A stretch of DNA of 64,000 nucleotides from contig NC_080041.1 of the NCBI RefSeq assembly GCF_012489685.1, positions 35,701,780-35,765,779 on the forward strand, given 5' to 3'. Source of the DNA: Lotus japonicus. Its lineage: Eukaryota; Streptophyta; Magnoliopsida; Fabales; Fabaceae. The notes beneath the pieces were generated by a model. It was given only the letters and a program-made list of their open reading frames with translations. It ran no database searches and was not told the DNA's origin. Positions 47,801-58,310 of the stretch are shown here, in pieces; position 1 is the stretch's first letter; every line of letters starts with the position of its first letter. A program made the translations under genes and the position numbers.

Positions 47801-50738
47801 ATGACAGGGACCCAATTATAAGCTTTATTTTTGGGGACTGTTGAGAAGTCCCACATTGAGTAGAGATATGGCCAAGATAACCCATAGATATGGAAAGACA
47901 ATACTCACCTTTAAGCTAGCATTTGGGGTAGAGTTAGGTCTCCCAAATTTAAATATGGTGTCAAAGTCTATCCTAGATCGTTTATTGGAGACCACCTATA
48001 TATTGGCCACATGCAGATGTTCATTACTGCAAGCCCCACGCTCCACGTGTCCCGGGGCGTGAAGGGGTGTGTTGAGAAGTTCCACATTGACTACAAATAT
48101 GGTCAAGATGTATGTGGAAAGAGAATCCTCACCTCTAAGCTAGCTTTTGGAGTAGAGTTAGGCCTCTCAAATTTTAATAGGGACTAATTTTAAAATTTGG
48201 CAAAATCATATTCTGCGTGTTCATTGAAAATGAGGCTGAATTATGTTCATTGATCAATTTTCTCTTCTAGATGATTCACAGAAGTGGATATTTGTCACAT
48301 GTGACGCTCTTCATTCTTTTGTAACACTTTGAACTAACTATTATAGACCTTAGAGCACAACCATTATTGATATTTCTGATGTTAGATTCTTGAGATATTG
48401 GTTTTCTTCGTTGGTAAGAATCAACTATTTAGGCTAGTTTTGTGAGTTAAAACTTACTGAAAAGAATTTCTCATGGATTTTGAGTTTGCAGGATTAGAGT
48501 TCCATACCCCTTTCAATGGGGAGCACCTTCATTTGATGCAGGTGAAGCCTTTGCCATGATGATGGCAGCTTTTGTTGCTCTTGTAGAGGTAAGGTTTTCT
48601 TATTTATTTCTAAATTCGAATAAGAATCTCACTTTTGTTAAGTTCTCTATCTAGCAGACAACATATAATCTTACACTGTGCCAGTTGACCTTTAGCTAAG
48701 TTATCCCCTTAAAGAAAGTTCATGATGAAATAAAGTCTTGAGTTCTGCTTCTGGTAATGAAATTAGGTAAATAGTAATTGTGGTAGTTTTCCGTTTGTCA
48801 TAAATGGTTGATTGTTTTCCTGAAGGGCAATGGAAACAAATTGATGATGTATGATTTTTGTTTTAGAATCTATATGATTGATGATTGACACCAGGGGCAG
48901 GGGTGTTATTCAAATTACTTTTCCAATTAATGCTTCACACCATCATGATGCTCAAATCCAACCTGCATTATCTTCCTTTGTAACAAAAAAAAAAATTCAA
49001 CTTGCATTACTGCATTTAATAATCTTACCATGTACACGATGGCATTCTTGGGATTGATTATCTGGCTTATATACTTGTACTTTAGCTCAGAGTTAGTGTT
49101 ATATAGTTGTTAATTTGAATAGGAGTATAGGACTAAAATTAAATTATCTACTTACATGTTTCATTTGTTACAAACAGTCCACTGGAGCTTTCATTGCAGT
49201 ATATAGGTATGCAAGTGCAACACCATTACCACCATCTATTCTTAGTCGTGGTATTGGTTGGCAGGTATGCAGATGGCTAATACTTCAAAATTTAAATAGC
49301 AGTAAAAAATTTCAAGTATAATACCTCATGCATCTTATGTTTGCCCTTAGGGAGTTGGCATTCTGTTATCAGGATTGTTTGGAACAGTTACTGGATCTTC
49401 TGTATCCGTGTAAGACTGAAATTTCTGTTTATGTTCTTTAGTTTAGAGAAAACACAACTTCCTTGATGATGAAACAAATCTGTTTGGTTTCCCTACAGAG
49501 AAAATGCAGGTCTTTTGGCTCAGACCCGTGTTGGTAGTAGAAGAGTTGTGCAAATATCAGCTGGATTTATGATTTTCTTTTCGATTCTTGGTAAGTTGGT
49601 GAAGCTTGATATATTTGTAATTTGATCACCCACTTTCCCTTATCTGGGTACATTCCCTTCCCTTTTAAGCTAATTTTTCCTTTGCTGTGTAGGAAAATTT
49701 GGAGCTGTTTTCGCCTCCATCCCAGCTCCCATTTTTGCTGCCCTGTACTGCTTGTTCTTCGCTTATGTCGGTACGTTTAGTTTAACACACACCCACGCTT
49801 GCATTTATGGTTATACTTATGAGTTATGACACTTACAACAAACACAATGTAATGTAATGTAATGCTCCAATTTCGCTTGTATAGGTGCCGGAGGAATTAG
49901 TTTTCTTCAGTTTTGCAACCTCAACAGCTTTAGAACAAAGTTCATATTAGGCTTCTCTATCTTCCTCGGCTTGTCTATACCACAGTACTTCAACGAGTAC
50001 ACGGCAATCAATGGCTTTGGTCCGGTCCACACCGGCGCCAGATGGGTATGGATAATTATGCATATAACTATACATTGTTAGCATGTTTGCATTAACTAAT
50101 CTTTACTGATAGTCAATTCACTCAATTCTAGCACCAACAGCTACTCACAGTTGTTTTCCCTAGAATTGATTTTGGCTTTAGAATCAATTGGAGAAAGATT
50201 TCCAAATATGCCGATAAACTAAGATTTGTGACCTTAGTTCTAACTTTTCATTTAGTTAATTTGCACTTTTTTGTTATCTTGGTATGGATAATTTGGATAT
50301 ATATATATATATATATAACATGTTTGAATTAGCTCATTTTTTCTCAAAAGTCAAAACCAATTCCTTCACGAGAAGCTACTCAAGGTTGTTATCCCCAGGA
50401 TTGATTTTGACTTTACAATCAATTGTAGAAGGATTTCCATACATCCCAATCAACCTTATTTTTGACCTTAGCTTAAAACTTTTCATTGAGTTAATTTGCA
50501 CTTTTTTTTATCTTGGCAGTTCAATGATATAATCAATGTTCCGTTCCAATCAAAACCATTTGTTGGGGGTGTTGTGGCATATTTCTTAGACAACACTTTA
50601 TACAAGCGAGATTCTGCTATAAGGAAGGACAGAGGGAAACATTGGTGGGACAAGTACAAGTCCTTCAAAGGGGACACGAGAAGTGAAGAGTTCTATTCAC
50701 TACCATTCAATCTAAACAAGTACTTCCCATCTGTTTAA
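44879..50738 (+). CDS. NAT6: Nucleobase-ascorbate transporter, NAT5/NAT6-like (complete, 14 exons)
   Basis: Exons: 44879-44981, 45685-45782, 45929-46105, 46397-46497, 46941-47016, 47099-47158, 47308-47492, 48492-48588, 49178-49264, 49351-49409, 49499-49590, 49693-49770, 49885-50045, 50520-50738. All introns are GT-AG, phases agree throughout, and the total is 1,593 nt (530 aa plus stop), close to the ~530 aa of plant NATs. The protein starts MAGGGAPKSDEPQPHPPKDQ. It has the QH pair of the first membrane helix (Q43-H44, GFQHFLVMLGT) and the NAT signature ENAGLLAQTR at residues 349-358, and ends FNLNKYFPSV. Family knowledge: multi-span membrane proteins; plant members are predicted to carry xanthine, uric acid or other nucleobases, and evidence for ascorbate is limited. 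The choice of NAT6 over NAT5 rests on the N-terminus and remembered similarity. Introns 7 and 13 contain repeats listed separately. Confidence 0.96.
47839..48179 (+). mobile_element. Intact TRIM in intron 7 of the NAT gene
   Basis: The 5' LTR (47839-47955, 117 bp) begins TGTTGAGAAGTCCCACATTG; the 3' LTR (48070-48179, 110 bp) begins TGTTGAGAAGTTCCACATTG. Both end in AATA. The internal region starts TGGTGTCAAAGTC, a variant of the Met-tRNA primer site, and ends with the purine-rich GCGTGAAGGGGTG. The flanks are GGGAC on both sides (47834-47838 and 48180-48184). There is no coding capacity. It is in the same orientation as the gene. Confidence 0.92.
50085..50519 (+). repeat. Tandem duplication of the end of NAT intron 13
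   Basis: Two diverged copies, about 50085-50288 and 50335-50519, share AGCTACTCA, AGGTTGTT, GGATTGATTTTGACTTTA, ATCAATTG, AGGATTTCCA, CCTTAG, CTTTTCATT and GTTAATTTGCACTTTTTT. The second copy ends CTTGGCAG, the true acceptor; the first ends CTTGGTATGG, lacking the AG. Confidence 0.8.
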
Positions 50739-50960
50739 TTGTGCAAAAGAGCTCAAATATAAGGTGGTTTCATCTTCACCTTACTGGTGTCCGGTTCTCA
50801 TATTGGATTCAATCTTATTACACGCTATATAGCTACATGAGGAGTCCATTTTGTTATAGCATTTTGTAAAACATTTTCTTATTGCTGTGGTTTCTGTAAA
50901 TTATGATCAAGAAAGTTGATTGATGTAGTAATTAACTTATCTTTCCTTTTTATTTATGTC
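50739..50960 (+). terminator. 3' UTR of the NAT gene
   Basis: AT-rich sequence after the TAA stop at 50736-50738. No canonical AATAAA is present, so the poly(A) site is only estimated. Confidence 0.4.
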
Positions 50961-51181
50961 ATATTCACTTTATAACCCCACCTATATATTACGATGAATT
51001 TTCTACTCTATTATATATTGGATAAAACATAGCACAGTATTTTGAGTGTTGTTTGTGTTGTTAACCACTAAAAAACTTAGATAGCCACTAACTTAATATT
51101 TTACAATATGTTCTCTCTAATATCTGGGGTCCCAAGCCAAAGCTCAGAGATCAAAGTCCAAGCTTAGGGTCATGATTAGTA

Positions 51182-51773
51182 CTCCCTCCGTTCTAAAATA
51201 TAGGTTATTTTAGGTTGTGCACATTGTTTAAGAGCTTATTAATTGATAATTTTTTATTAAAATACCCCTATTTAAAGTTGTGTTATACTCCCTCCGTCCC
51301 TAATTATAAGCTAAAGTTGTAAAAATCACACTTATTAAGAAAGCCTTAATTGATGCATTGATTTTCAAAAAAAATGTACAACTTTCTATGTTTACCCCTA
51401 TTTATGATAACACTTTTTCATCATTGTACTACTAATGGTGGTGCTCCACTACCAATAAATGCAAGGGTGAATATGGAAAGAAATATTAACTTTTGCAAGG
51501 TTAGCTTATATTTAGTGACACAAAAAAAGTCTCAATGTTAGCTTATAATTAGGGACGGAGGGAGTATTAAGGAGAGAGAAATGTTATTATTGGTTAAGTG
51601 GATAGTGAGAGTTGTGATAGGTGAAAATTGAAGGTGGTAATTAAGATATATAATATTAAATGAGGGTATATAAGGAAGAGAGAGAGAAAAAAGTGCATTG
51701 GTTTTGCAAAACAACTTATATTTTGGAATATAGTACAAATTCTAAAATAACTTACATTTTAGAACGGAGGGAA
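51182..51773. mobile_element. Stowaway-like MITE, outer copy, interrupted
   Basis: The left end CTCCCTCCGTTCTAAAATAT and right end ATTTTAGAACGGAGGGAA are inverted repeats, flanked by TA (51180-51181 and 51774-51775). A second Stowaway (51288-51564) sits inside; removing it and one TA leaves a ~313-bp element. Confidence 0.9.
51288..51564. mobile_element. Stowaway MITE nested inside another Stowaway
   Basis: TIRs CTCCCTCCGTCCCTAATTAT and ATAATTAGGGACGGAGGGAG are a near-perfect match, with TA at 51286-51287 and 51565-51566. It inserted within the left third of the element at 51182-51773. Confidence 0.95.
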
Positions 51774-51775
51774 TA

Positions 51776-52790
51776 TTAGTTACTTGGTTCCTCTTATAGG
51801 CTCTCTCTTTGCCTCTTGGGCTACCAGGGAGTTTGTCTATCATTATGTGTGTTATTACACAATTAATCACGGTGGTAACCAAGGTCGTTGATTCTTTAGC
51901 AGTAAGTCAGTTAGAGACGACTTGTTGTCCTTGGTCCTGGTGCCTTGACAGTTATGATGCCTCTTAGCTATTTTGAGGCCCTCGGTCTTACAACATTCAT
52001 TTCTCCCGGTCATGCCCTTACTAGTGCCCGCAGTGGCAGAGACAGTAATTTTATAAGGGGGTGACGAAGATTTAAAGGAATGTAACTTATAAGAAAATTT
52101 TAATTTTTCTCACAAAGCATGTGCAAAAAAATCATATATAACTAGCAATTTTTTATAAGCATGAGAAATATATAATTAGTTTGAGTACAAGAGATACTAA
52201 CCAGCTCATAAGGATTTTGACAAGAACAAAAAATGAGACTTGACAAAAAGACATTAGTTGGGTATACCCTCTCAAAAGGTAGTAGAAAAAGTAGCCCACA
52301 GTAAGTTCATAGCAGAAAATCGCAGAGAAAGAAGCTATTTCAAAGAATATTTTTTTCTCATTATCATGTAGAAAATCATAGTTCAGTTTTAGTATATTTA
52401 GCACCACATTACTTCAATTTCTTTTGAGTACATCAGAGTGGAGAAGGCACAAGCAGTACCTAAATACTGAAACACACCAATTAATTGATCACCACATTAA
52501 CTGCAATTTATAAGTGTGACTAGCAAAAGTGATTGGACTATAAATTTAGAACTTATCAATCATGCATCAGCCATCAGGAATTTATGCCATGGAAATGTAT
52601 TCTCTACTTCACCTATTGGATAAACTAAAAGTGAGGGGTGCAAAAAAATATTTTTTCACTAAGTACTGGTTAGAAAATTTTCCAACTTGGGGGTGGCTGG
52701 AGCATGAGGCAGTCACCCCACTCCCTCCGTCCCCGGGTCCCCGAGGCATGGATCAGGTGATTACTTGGGGGAATATAGCTCTTCAAGCTC
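51776..52790. other. Intergenic, no gene seen
   Basis: Short ORFs (52153-52407, 52562-52825) have no recognisable similarity. The piece at 52028-52110 (GTGGCAGAGACAG, GGGGGTGACGAAG) may be a decayed hAT-like end. Confidence 0.4.
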
Positions 52791-52993
52791 TTAGAGCATC
52801 TCCAATGCTACTTCTTAGTTCTTAGCACTATTTATGTGGGCTCGTACTGCCACATGTGTTTAAGCAACTCTTTAGAGATTTTGCTCCAATTATGAGTTCT
52901 TATCATTATATTAATATTTTTTATTTGCATATAATTTTGATGAGAAAAAAAATTTAATTTTTATGAAAAAAACTCAAAAAGTAAAACTTCTTA

Positions 52994-53455
52994 CTCCCTC
53001 AGTTCATTTTTAAGTGTCATTCTAGCAAAAACTCTCCAACCAAGATAGTGGGTTATTAGAGTTTTTATCCCATTCTACCCTCTCACATCATAATCATGAA
53101 GTTATAAAGTTTTCCAACCAAAATAGTGCATAATTAATTTTTTGTTCCACTCTCTCTCATATCATTAAACTATTTATCATTCTTCCATCCCTAGTAGCAA
53201 TAAAAATTTATAACCTCCCTCCAATTTTTGATGTTAACACATTTTTCTATGCAACTTTGAAAGCTCTTTTGGGTACTTTCATTGGAATTTAATTTCCACT
53301 AACTAGACAAGATTTTGAATTGATGTAATGAGAATTTAATTTCCACTTACTAATAAGGGTATAATTGACAAAATAGATCTTAAAATATCAAAACGACAGT
53401 TAAATAGGAACAAAAAATTTCTTCTAAAACGACACTTAAAAATGGACGGATGAAG
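52994..53455. mobile_element. Stowaway-like MITE, 462 bp, copy A
   Basis: The left end CTCCCTCAGTTCATTTTTAA and right end TTAAAAATGGACGGATGAAG are imperfect TIRs, with TA on both sides. About 90% alike by eye to copy B at 54276-54739, whose ends are better preserved. Confidence 0.85.
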
Positions 53456-53462
53456 TATATAA

Positions 53463-53866
53463 GAGCATCTTCAATGCAAGGTTCTTAGTTCTTATTTTAG
53501 AGTTAAGAACTAAGAACTAAGAATTTTACCATTGGAGGTGCTGACATGGACTCCTTAGTTCTTAAAAATAAGAACTCAGTTCTTATATAAGAAGTTTTAC
53601 CTTTTGAGTTCTTAGCTTAAAATATTAATTATTTCTCTCTCATCTAAATTACTTTATGAGTTTTGTTTTATTACTTTATGAAAATAAAAAGTTTAAATAA
53701 TGTGGTTGGTGGGACCAAATGAATAGTGGTAAGAACTAAGAACTAAGAACTAAGAACTCATGGTTGGAGCAAAATTGCTTGAGAGTTGCTTAAACACATG
53801 TGGCAATACGGACCCACATGAAGAGTGCTAAGAACTAAGAAATAAGAACTAGCATTGGAGATGCTC
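53463..53866. mobile_element. Tourist-like MITE, 404 bp, with TAA TSD
   Basis: TIRs GAGCATCTTCAATG and CATTGGAGATGCTC, flanked by TAA (53460-53462 and 53867-53869). The duplicated neighbour segment lacks it: at 54740-54750 the sequence runs GTATATAAGAAC with a single TAA. This is a direct empty-site comparison. Confidence 0.92.
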
Positions 53867-54133
53867 TAAGAACCTAGTTCTTATTTTTTAAGAACTAAGA
53901 ACTCCACGTCATCCTCTCCAATGGTTAAGAACTCAATTCTTAGTTCTTAACTAAAAAAAAAGAACTAAGAGTCTTCCATTGAAGATGCTCTTAAGCATGT
54001 ACGTTTAATGAGCTTAATTTAGCCTAGGGAAAATATGACAATTTCCCCAACTACCCTTTTCCGCTTAGTCTGTCATATTTTAATTGAATAACAGTAAAAA
54101 TTGTACACATGTTTATGTAGCACTATTCATTCG

Positions 54134-54990
54134 GTCTCACAATACCATTATATTAATATTTTTTATTTCCATATAATTTTGATTTAAACTTAAATGCTAA
54201 TTCAATACTTAAATTAAATGAATGAGAGAAAAAAAATAATTTTTATGCAAAAAACTTAAAAAGTAAAACTTCTTACTCCCTCCGTTCCTTTTTAAGTGTC
54301 ATTCTAGCAAAAACTCTCCAACCAAGATAGTGGGTTATTAGAGTTTTTTTTTTCCATTCTACCCTCTCACATCCTAATCATGAAGTTATAAAGTTTTCCA
54401 ACCAAAATAGTGGATAATTAATTTTTTGTTCCACTCTCTCTCATATCATTAAACTATTTATCATTCTTCTCTGCCTAGTAGCAATAAAAATTTATAACCT
54501 CCCTCCAATTTTTAATGTTAACACATTTTTCTATGCAACTTTGAAATCTCGTGTGGGTACTTTCATTGAAATTTAATTTCCACTAACTAGACAAGACTTT
54601 GAATTGATGTAATGAGAATTTAATTTCCACTTACTAATAAGGGTATAATTGACAAAATAGATCTTAAAACATCAAAACGACTGTTAAATAGGAACAAAAA
54701 ATTTCTTCTAAAACGACACTTAAAAAGGAACGGAGGGAGTATATAAGAACATAGTTCTTATTTTTTAAGAACTAAGAACTCCACGTCATCATCTCCAGTG
54801 GTTAAGAACTCAGTTCTTAGTTCTTAACTAAAAAAAAGAACTAAGAACCTTCCATTAGAGATGCTCTTAAGCGTGCTCGTTTAATGAGCTTAATTTAGCC
54901 TAGGGAAAATATGAAAATTTCCCCAACTACCTTTTTTCGCTTAGTCTGTCATGTTTTAATTGGATAACAGTAAAAATTGTACACATGTAT
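54134..54990. repeat. Duplicate of the 52895-54110 segment without the inner Tourist
   Basis: It repeats, in the same order, the AT-rich lead-in, the Stowaway-like MITE (54276-54739), the AAGAACTAAGAACTCCACGT block, the TTAAGC end and the GAGCTTAATTTAGCCTAGGG unit. It differs by a ~68-bp extra stretch near 54185-54235 and by the missing 404-bp MITE. Confidence 0.88.
54276..54739. mobile_element. Stowaway-like MITE, 464 bp, copy B
   Basis: TIRs CTCCCTCCGTTCCTTTTTAA and TTAAAAAGGAACGGAGGGAG are near-perfect complements, flanked by TA. Longer than most Stowaways. Confidence 0.93.
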
Positions 54991-55020
54991 AATTTATTTA
55001 AGTTTTTTCCTTATATTATA

Positions 55021-55296
55021 CTCCCTTCATTCCTAAATAACTAACACTATTTCTAGCTGAATTTTGTTCCTAATTATCTGCAACTTTACAAAGTTCAAGA
55101 GAGCATTAACTATATTTTACCAATCGTACCCTTCATTTATTGGTGGTAGGAAAATTGAAAAGTTAGAATTAATAAGAGAGATAAAGGGTATAATAGGAAG
55201 TTAGATAGTTATTTTAATAAAACAAGAACATTAATTGTTATTTCTTCATACTTGTGCAACAACCTTAAAGTGTCAGTTAAATTGAAACGGAGGGAG
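55021..55296. mobile_element. Stowaway MITE, 276 bp
   Basis: The left end CTCCCTTCATTCCTAAATAA and right end TTGAAACGGAGGGAG are flanked by TA (55019-55020 and 55297-55298). The interior is AT-rich. Confidence 0.85.
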
Positions 55297-55387
55297 TATC
55301 ATGAGAGGTGTTTAAGTTACCCCATTATTACAAGTAAATCAGGGAAACACTGATGTATCTGATATAGAAAATATTAGAAATTAAATT

Positions 55388-55405
55388 CGTGCGTTGCACG
55401 AGTTT
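55388..55405. repeat. GC-rich palindrome heading an AT-rich tract
   Basis: TCGTGCGTTGCACGA is an inverted repeat with a 3-base loop. It is similar in form to CCCGTGCCGGTGCACGGG at 10459-10476, and both are followed by about 2-3 kb of AT-rich non-coding DNA. Confidence 0.55.
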
Positions 55406-55555
55406 GTTTTTAAGTTATGTGTCTATTATTTGTAAAAATAATTTTTGTAATATGAATTAATTATTGAATAATAGATAATTAAGAATATGATAAACATATG
55501 TAATGTAATTACATTAATGAAGCTCAATAAAAAATTTATTGTACACTAATTTTTT

Positions 55556-55732
55556 CATTTTTTTTGTATAAGAATTTGGTACCGGTCACCCTTTGGATAT
55601 ACCACATATTCGAGATTTAGTCACAATTAAGGCTCCTCATCCCTCCCCAAGAGTGTATTGTGTGGGGATTGAACCTGAGAGCTCTTCACACACACTCAGC
55701 TTGCGTTGCCAACTGAGCTACCCCTCTTGGGT
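55556..55732 (-). mobile_element. tRNA-derived SINE, second family, with TSD
   Basis: The minus strand begins AACCCAAGAGGGGTAGCTCA (A box GTAGCTCAGTTGGCAACGC) and contains the B box GGTTCAATCC, then a non-tRNA body and an A-rich tail (T-run at 55556-55568). It is flanked by TAATTTTTT on both sides (55547-55555 and 55733-55741). The acceptor and anticodon arms do not fold, so it is not a tRNA gene. Confidence 0.85.
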
Positions 55733-55741
55733 TAATTTTTT

Positions 55742-57236
55742 AGTATATTAAAACACATATTTGACATTTAATGTTTCTTTAATAAAAATTATTTTCAAAT
55801 TATTTGGTGATTATATGTTTAAATAGTAATGCACTCTCAATATTAAGTAAAATGATGAAAATATATAATTAGAGTTGAATAATTTAGTCTGTGTTTGTGT
55901 AAAATCATCTATAAAGGTAAAAAGACTTTTATAAAGTGGTATTTATCTCTTGCTTTCATGTGTTTGGCCAAGAAAGTTGTGTTTTCAGTTGAAACTCTAT
56001 GGTAAGTGTGCTAATAAAAATTTAATGTCGAAACATATTCTTAGTGACACATATAAAAATTATATTATTTATTGCATAATGAGTATTTAATTAGTTAATA
56101 TGCAATTTGTAATTTGAAAGAGCATATATTTTTTTAACTTAATTATGAATTAGGATAATAATTTATCTTATTCGATAAATTTTAGCCTCATAAGACAATT
56201 TGAAAACACAAATCGTTCAACCTAATGAATGTCTATTACAATGGTTAAAATTAATTCTTTCGATCTCTGAGATTCTGTCCTTAAGGAATGCACTTTATGA
56301 TAGACCTTTAACTTTTACTACACTTGAGTAGAACATGATTCCCTCAGTAGATGATACATGTGGTTAGCACAAATAAATTATAAGGACTTAGTTAATAAGA
56401 GTCTTAAACTCGTGTACCATAATAATGTGCAAAAGTGAATGCTGGTTAAGAATAATTGTTATTTTTTATCATTGAAGAATGTAGCTATATGACTATATCA
56501 AATATAATTTCATTTAGGAAGTTTATTAAATACCATTGCATATTACATTTTTAGTCTATTGTAAATGAGTGCAACAAGGATAAATCTCATAGGAGGTCAT
56601 AAACTCTATTAAATATTATTAGAAAACATATTTTAAATCAAAATTATAACTATTATCGAACAAAAAATTTAAAATTAAATTATTATATTATTTTTTATAA
56701 CTAACATGACATGCATATATCTTCTAATTTAATTAAATTATTTTTTAATATATTTAATTTATTTATCATCATATATGTATAGTTAAATAGAAAAATTACT
56801 CTATGATAATCTTAACCATCAATAATTATTTAATAACAAATATTTATTAATTTTAAATCTATTTTATCTAAATTAATTAATTATATTATTTATAAATAAT
56901 TATAATTCTTAATAATTGTCAACTCAAGTTATTTTTTAAAATTATAACTATTATTATTTAATATATGTATTTTTGTGAATATTTAATGTAGATAGTTGAA
57001 TAGCTTTTGACAATACAATTTTTTTTTTCAGTTTTTAATCTTTTTATTTAATATATTTATTACAAATATAATTTGTTATTACTTAATGCACTATAATACA
57101 TGCAATCTTTACCAATGTATTTAATGTAGTGGTTCAAATGTGCTTTACTTATAAATATATATTATACATCAATTATCAATTACTAGTATTTATGTATATA
57201 ATTTTATTTAAATAATGACATTATTTCTGTTATGAA
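55742..57236. other. AT-rich intergenic DNA, no gene seen
   Basis: Very AT-rich, no ORF of note, no identifiable element boundaries. Confidence 0.5.
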
Positions 57237-57286
57237 TTATGATATTTCTTTTTTGATACATCAGAAAACCTGTTATGATATTTCTT
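57237..57286 (-). mobile_element. Ultra-short SINE tail with 14-bp TSD
   Basis: The insert TTTTGATACATCAGAAAACC plus TG (57251-57272) is the reverse complement of a degenerate GATGTACC(A)n tail. It is bracketed by the perfect 14-bp direct repeat TTATGATATTTCTT (57237-57250 and 57273-57286). Confidence 0.75.
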
Positions 57287-57400
57287 AGAACCATTCGACT
57301 TTTATTAATTTTATTTTTTAATTTGATATTAATGATTTTTTTTCATCGGTAGGTGATATTTGGATTTTTGTTCAGACTCATATATGTTCAAAAGAAAAGA

Positions 57401-57402
<2 letters not shown>

Positions 57403-57442
<40 letters not shown>
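57403..57442. repeat. (AT)n microsatellite
   Basis: About 20 AT units; it abuts the hAT element at 57454 and makes that element's duplication less informative. Confidence 0.95.
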
Positions 57443-57444
<2 letters not shown>

Positions 57445-57453
57445 ATATATATC

Positions 57454-58086
57454 TAAGGTTGTCAAACTCTTGAGTTGACTCTTATAATCTTACGATTCTA
57501 CGTTTCTAGGTCCCCAAAACGAGTTAACTCGCAAGTTAACTCTTAAATTCCAAGAATCGAGCAAACTCTTGTTGACTCGGTAAACTCGCGATTCTACAAC
57601 GAGTCACGAAGAAAATGAATTTTTCCCTAAATCCCCAAATTAATATTATTTTTTTGGTAAGCAATCCCCAAATTAAATGGGGTAATTTTGGGCTTTCACG
57701 AAAAGATTTTAACAAAGACTGAGAGAAAGATAGGGTTTCTCCTTTCAATCCAACATTCTCATACACCTTCGAACCCTAGGAGAAGAGGAGACATAATCGC
57801 TGCAAGTCGTCGCCTCAGCTTCAAATTTTGAGCTCTCTCTAAGACTTTATTATGAATTATGCACTATTGGTACTTTGATTGTTTATGTATTTTATTGAAC
57901 TTTGCTTTATTATGAAGAATTTATTTAGTTAGTGTCTCCTTGGTGGTTGTAGGATGTATTCTTTATACACCTTGACAGGTTTTATTAAGGTTTTTTATTT
58001 TTTGTAAACTTTTATGAGTCTACGAGTTAACTCGACGAAACGTTCCCAAAACGAGTTTGCGTAGACTTTCGAGTCTAACAACCTTG
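57454..58086. mobile_element. Non-autonomous hAT element, 633 bp
   Basis: TIRs TAAGGTTGTCAAACTC and GAGTCTAACAACCTTG, flanked by TATATATC (57446-57453 and 58087-58094). Subterminal ACGAGTTAACTCG palindromes occur at both ends (57519-57531 and 58021-58033). The central part (57710-57840) is less AT-rich and looks like a promoter or leader fragment. The TSD lies in low-complexity DNA, so the TIRs carry most of the weight. Confidence 0.82.
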
Positions 58087-58094
58087 TATATATC

Positions 58095-58283
58095 TATGTG
58101 ATAGATAGATTTCAGAGTATTAGCTTTGTCCATGTCGAGCGGGAAAAGAATAAAACGAAGGACAACTTAGCTCGTGAAGCAGGAAGAGCTGGTGCTTTGG
58201 TTCAAGTTCGGAAGCACTCCCCTCATTTATTTATGCATCGTTGTATTTGGATGTTTTTAGTTAGTTCTTTTGTTTGCTACTAA
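58095..58283 (+). pseudogene. RNase H-like C-terminal fragment of a retroelement
   Basis: The frame reads RFQSISFVHVEREKNKTKDN then LAREAGRAGA, the last strand and helix of the RNase H fold found at the C-terminus of plant L1 LINEs (compare the VVVYHTLREGNACADFLAKH part of the LINE at 13391-15488). The catalytic Asp position reads KDN. Upstream the RNase H domain is missing, replaced by the hAT element and AT repeats. Confidence 0.65.
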
Positions 58284-58310
58284 ATTTCCTCATGTAACTA
58301 TATATATTTT

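Larger units (their letters stand above)
52794..53990. mobile_element. Tourist-like MITE complex, outer element
   Basis: The left end GAGCATCTCCAATGCTACTT and right end CATTGAAGATGCTC are flanked by TTA on both sides (52791-52793 and 53991-53993), the 3-bp duplication used by PIF/Harbinger (Tourist) elements. The interior is mostly other elements: a Stowaway-like MITE (52994-53455) and a second Tourist-like MITE (53463-53866). Confidence 0.75.

Noticed and set aside
55575..55732. tRNA gene on the minus strand
   Set aside because: The 5' part resembles a tRNA, but the body is longer and flanked by TSDs with an A-tail; classed as SINE.
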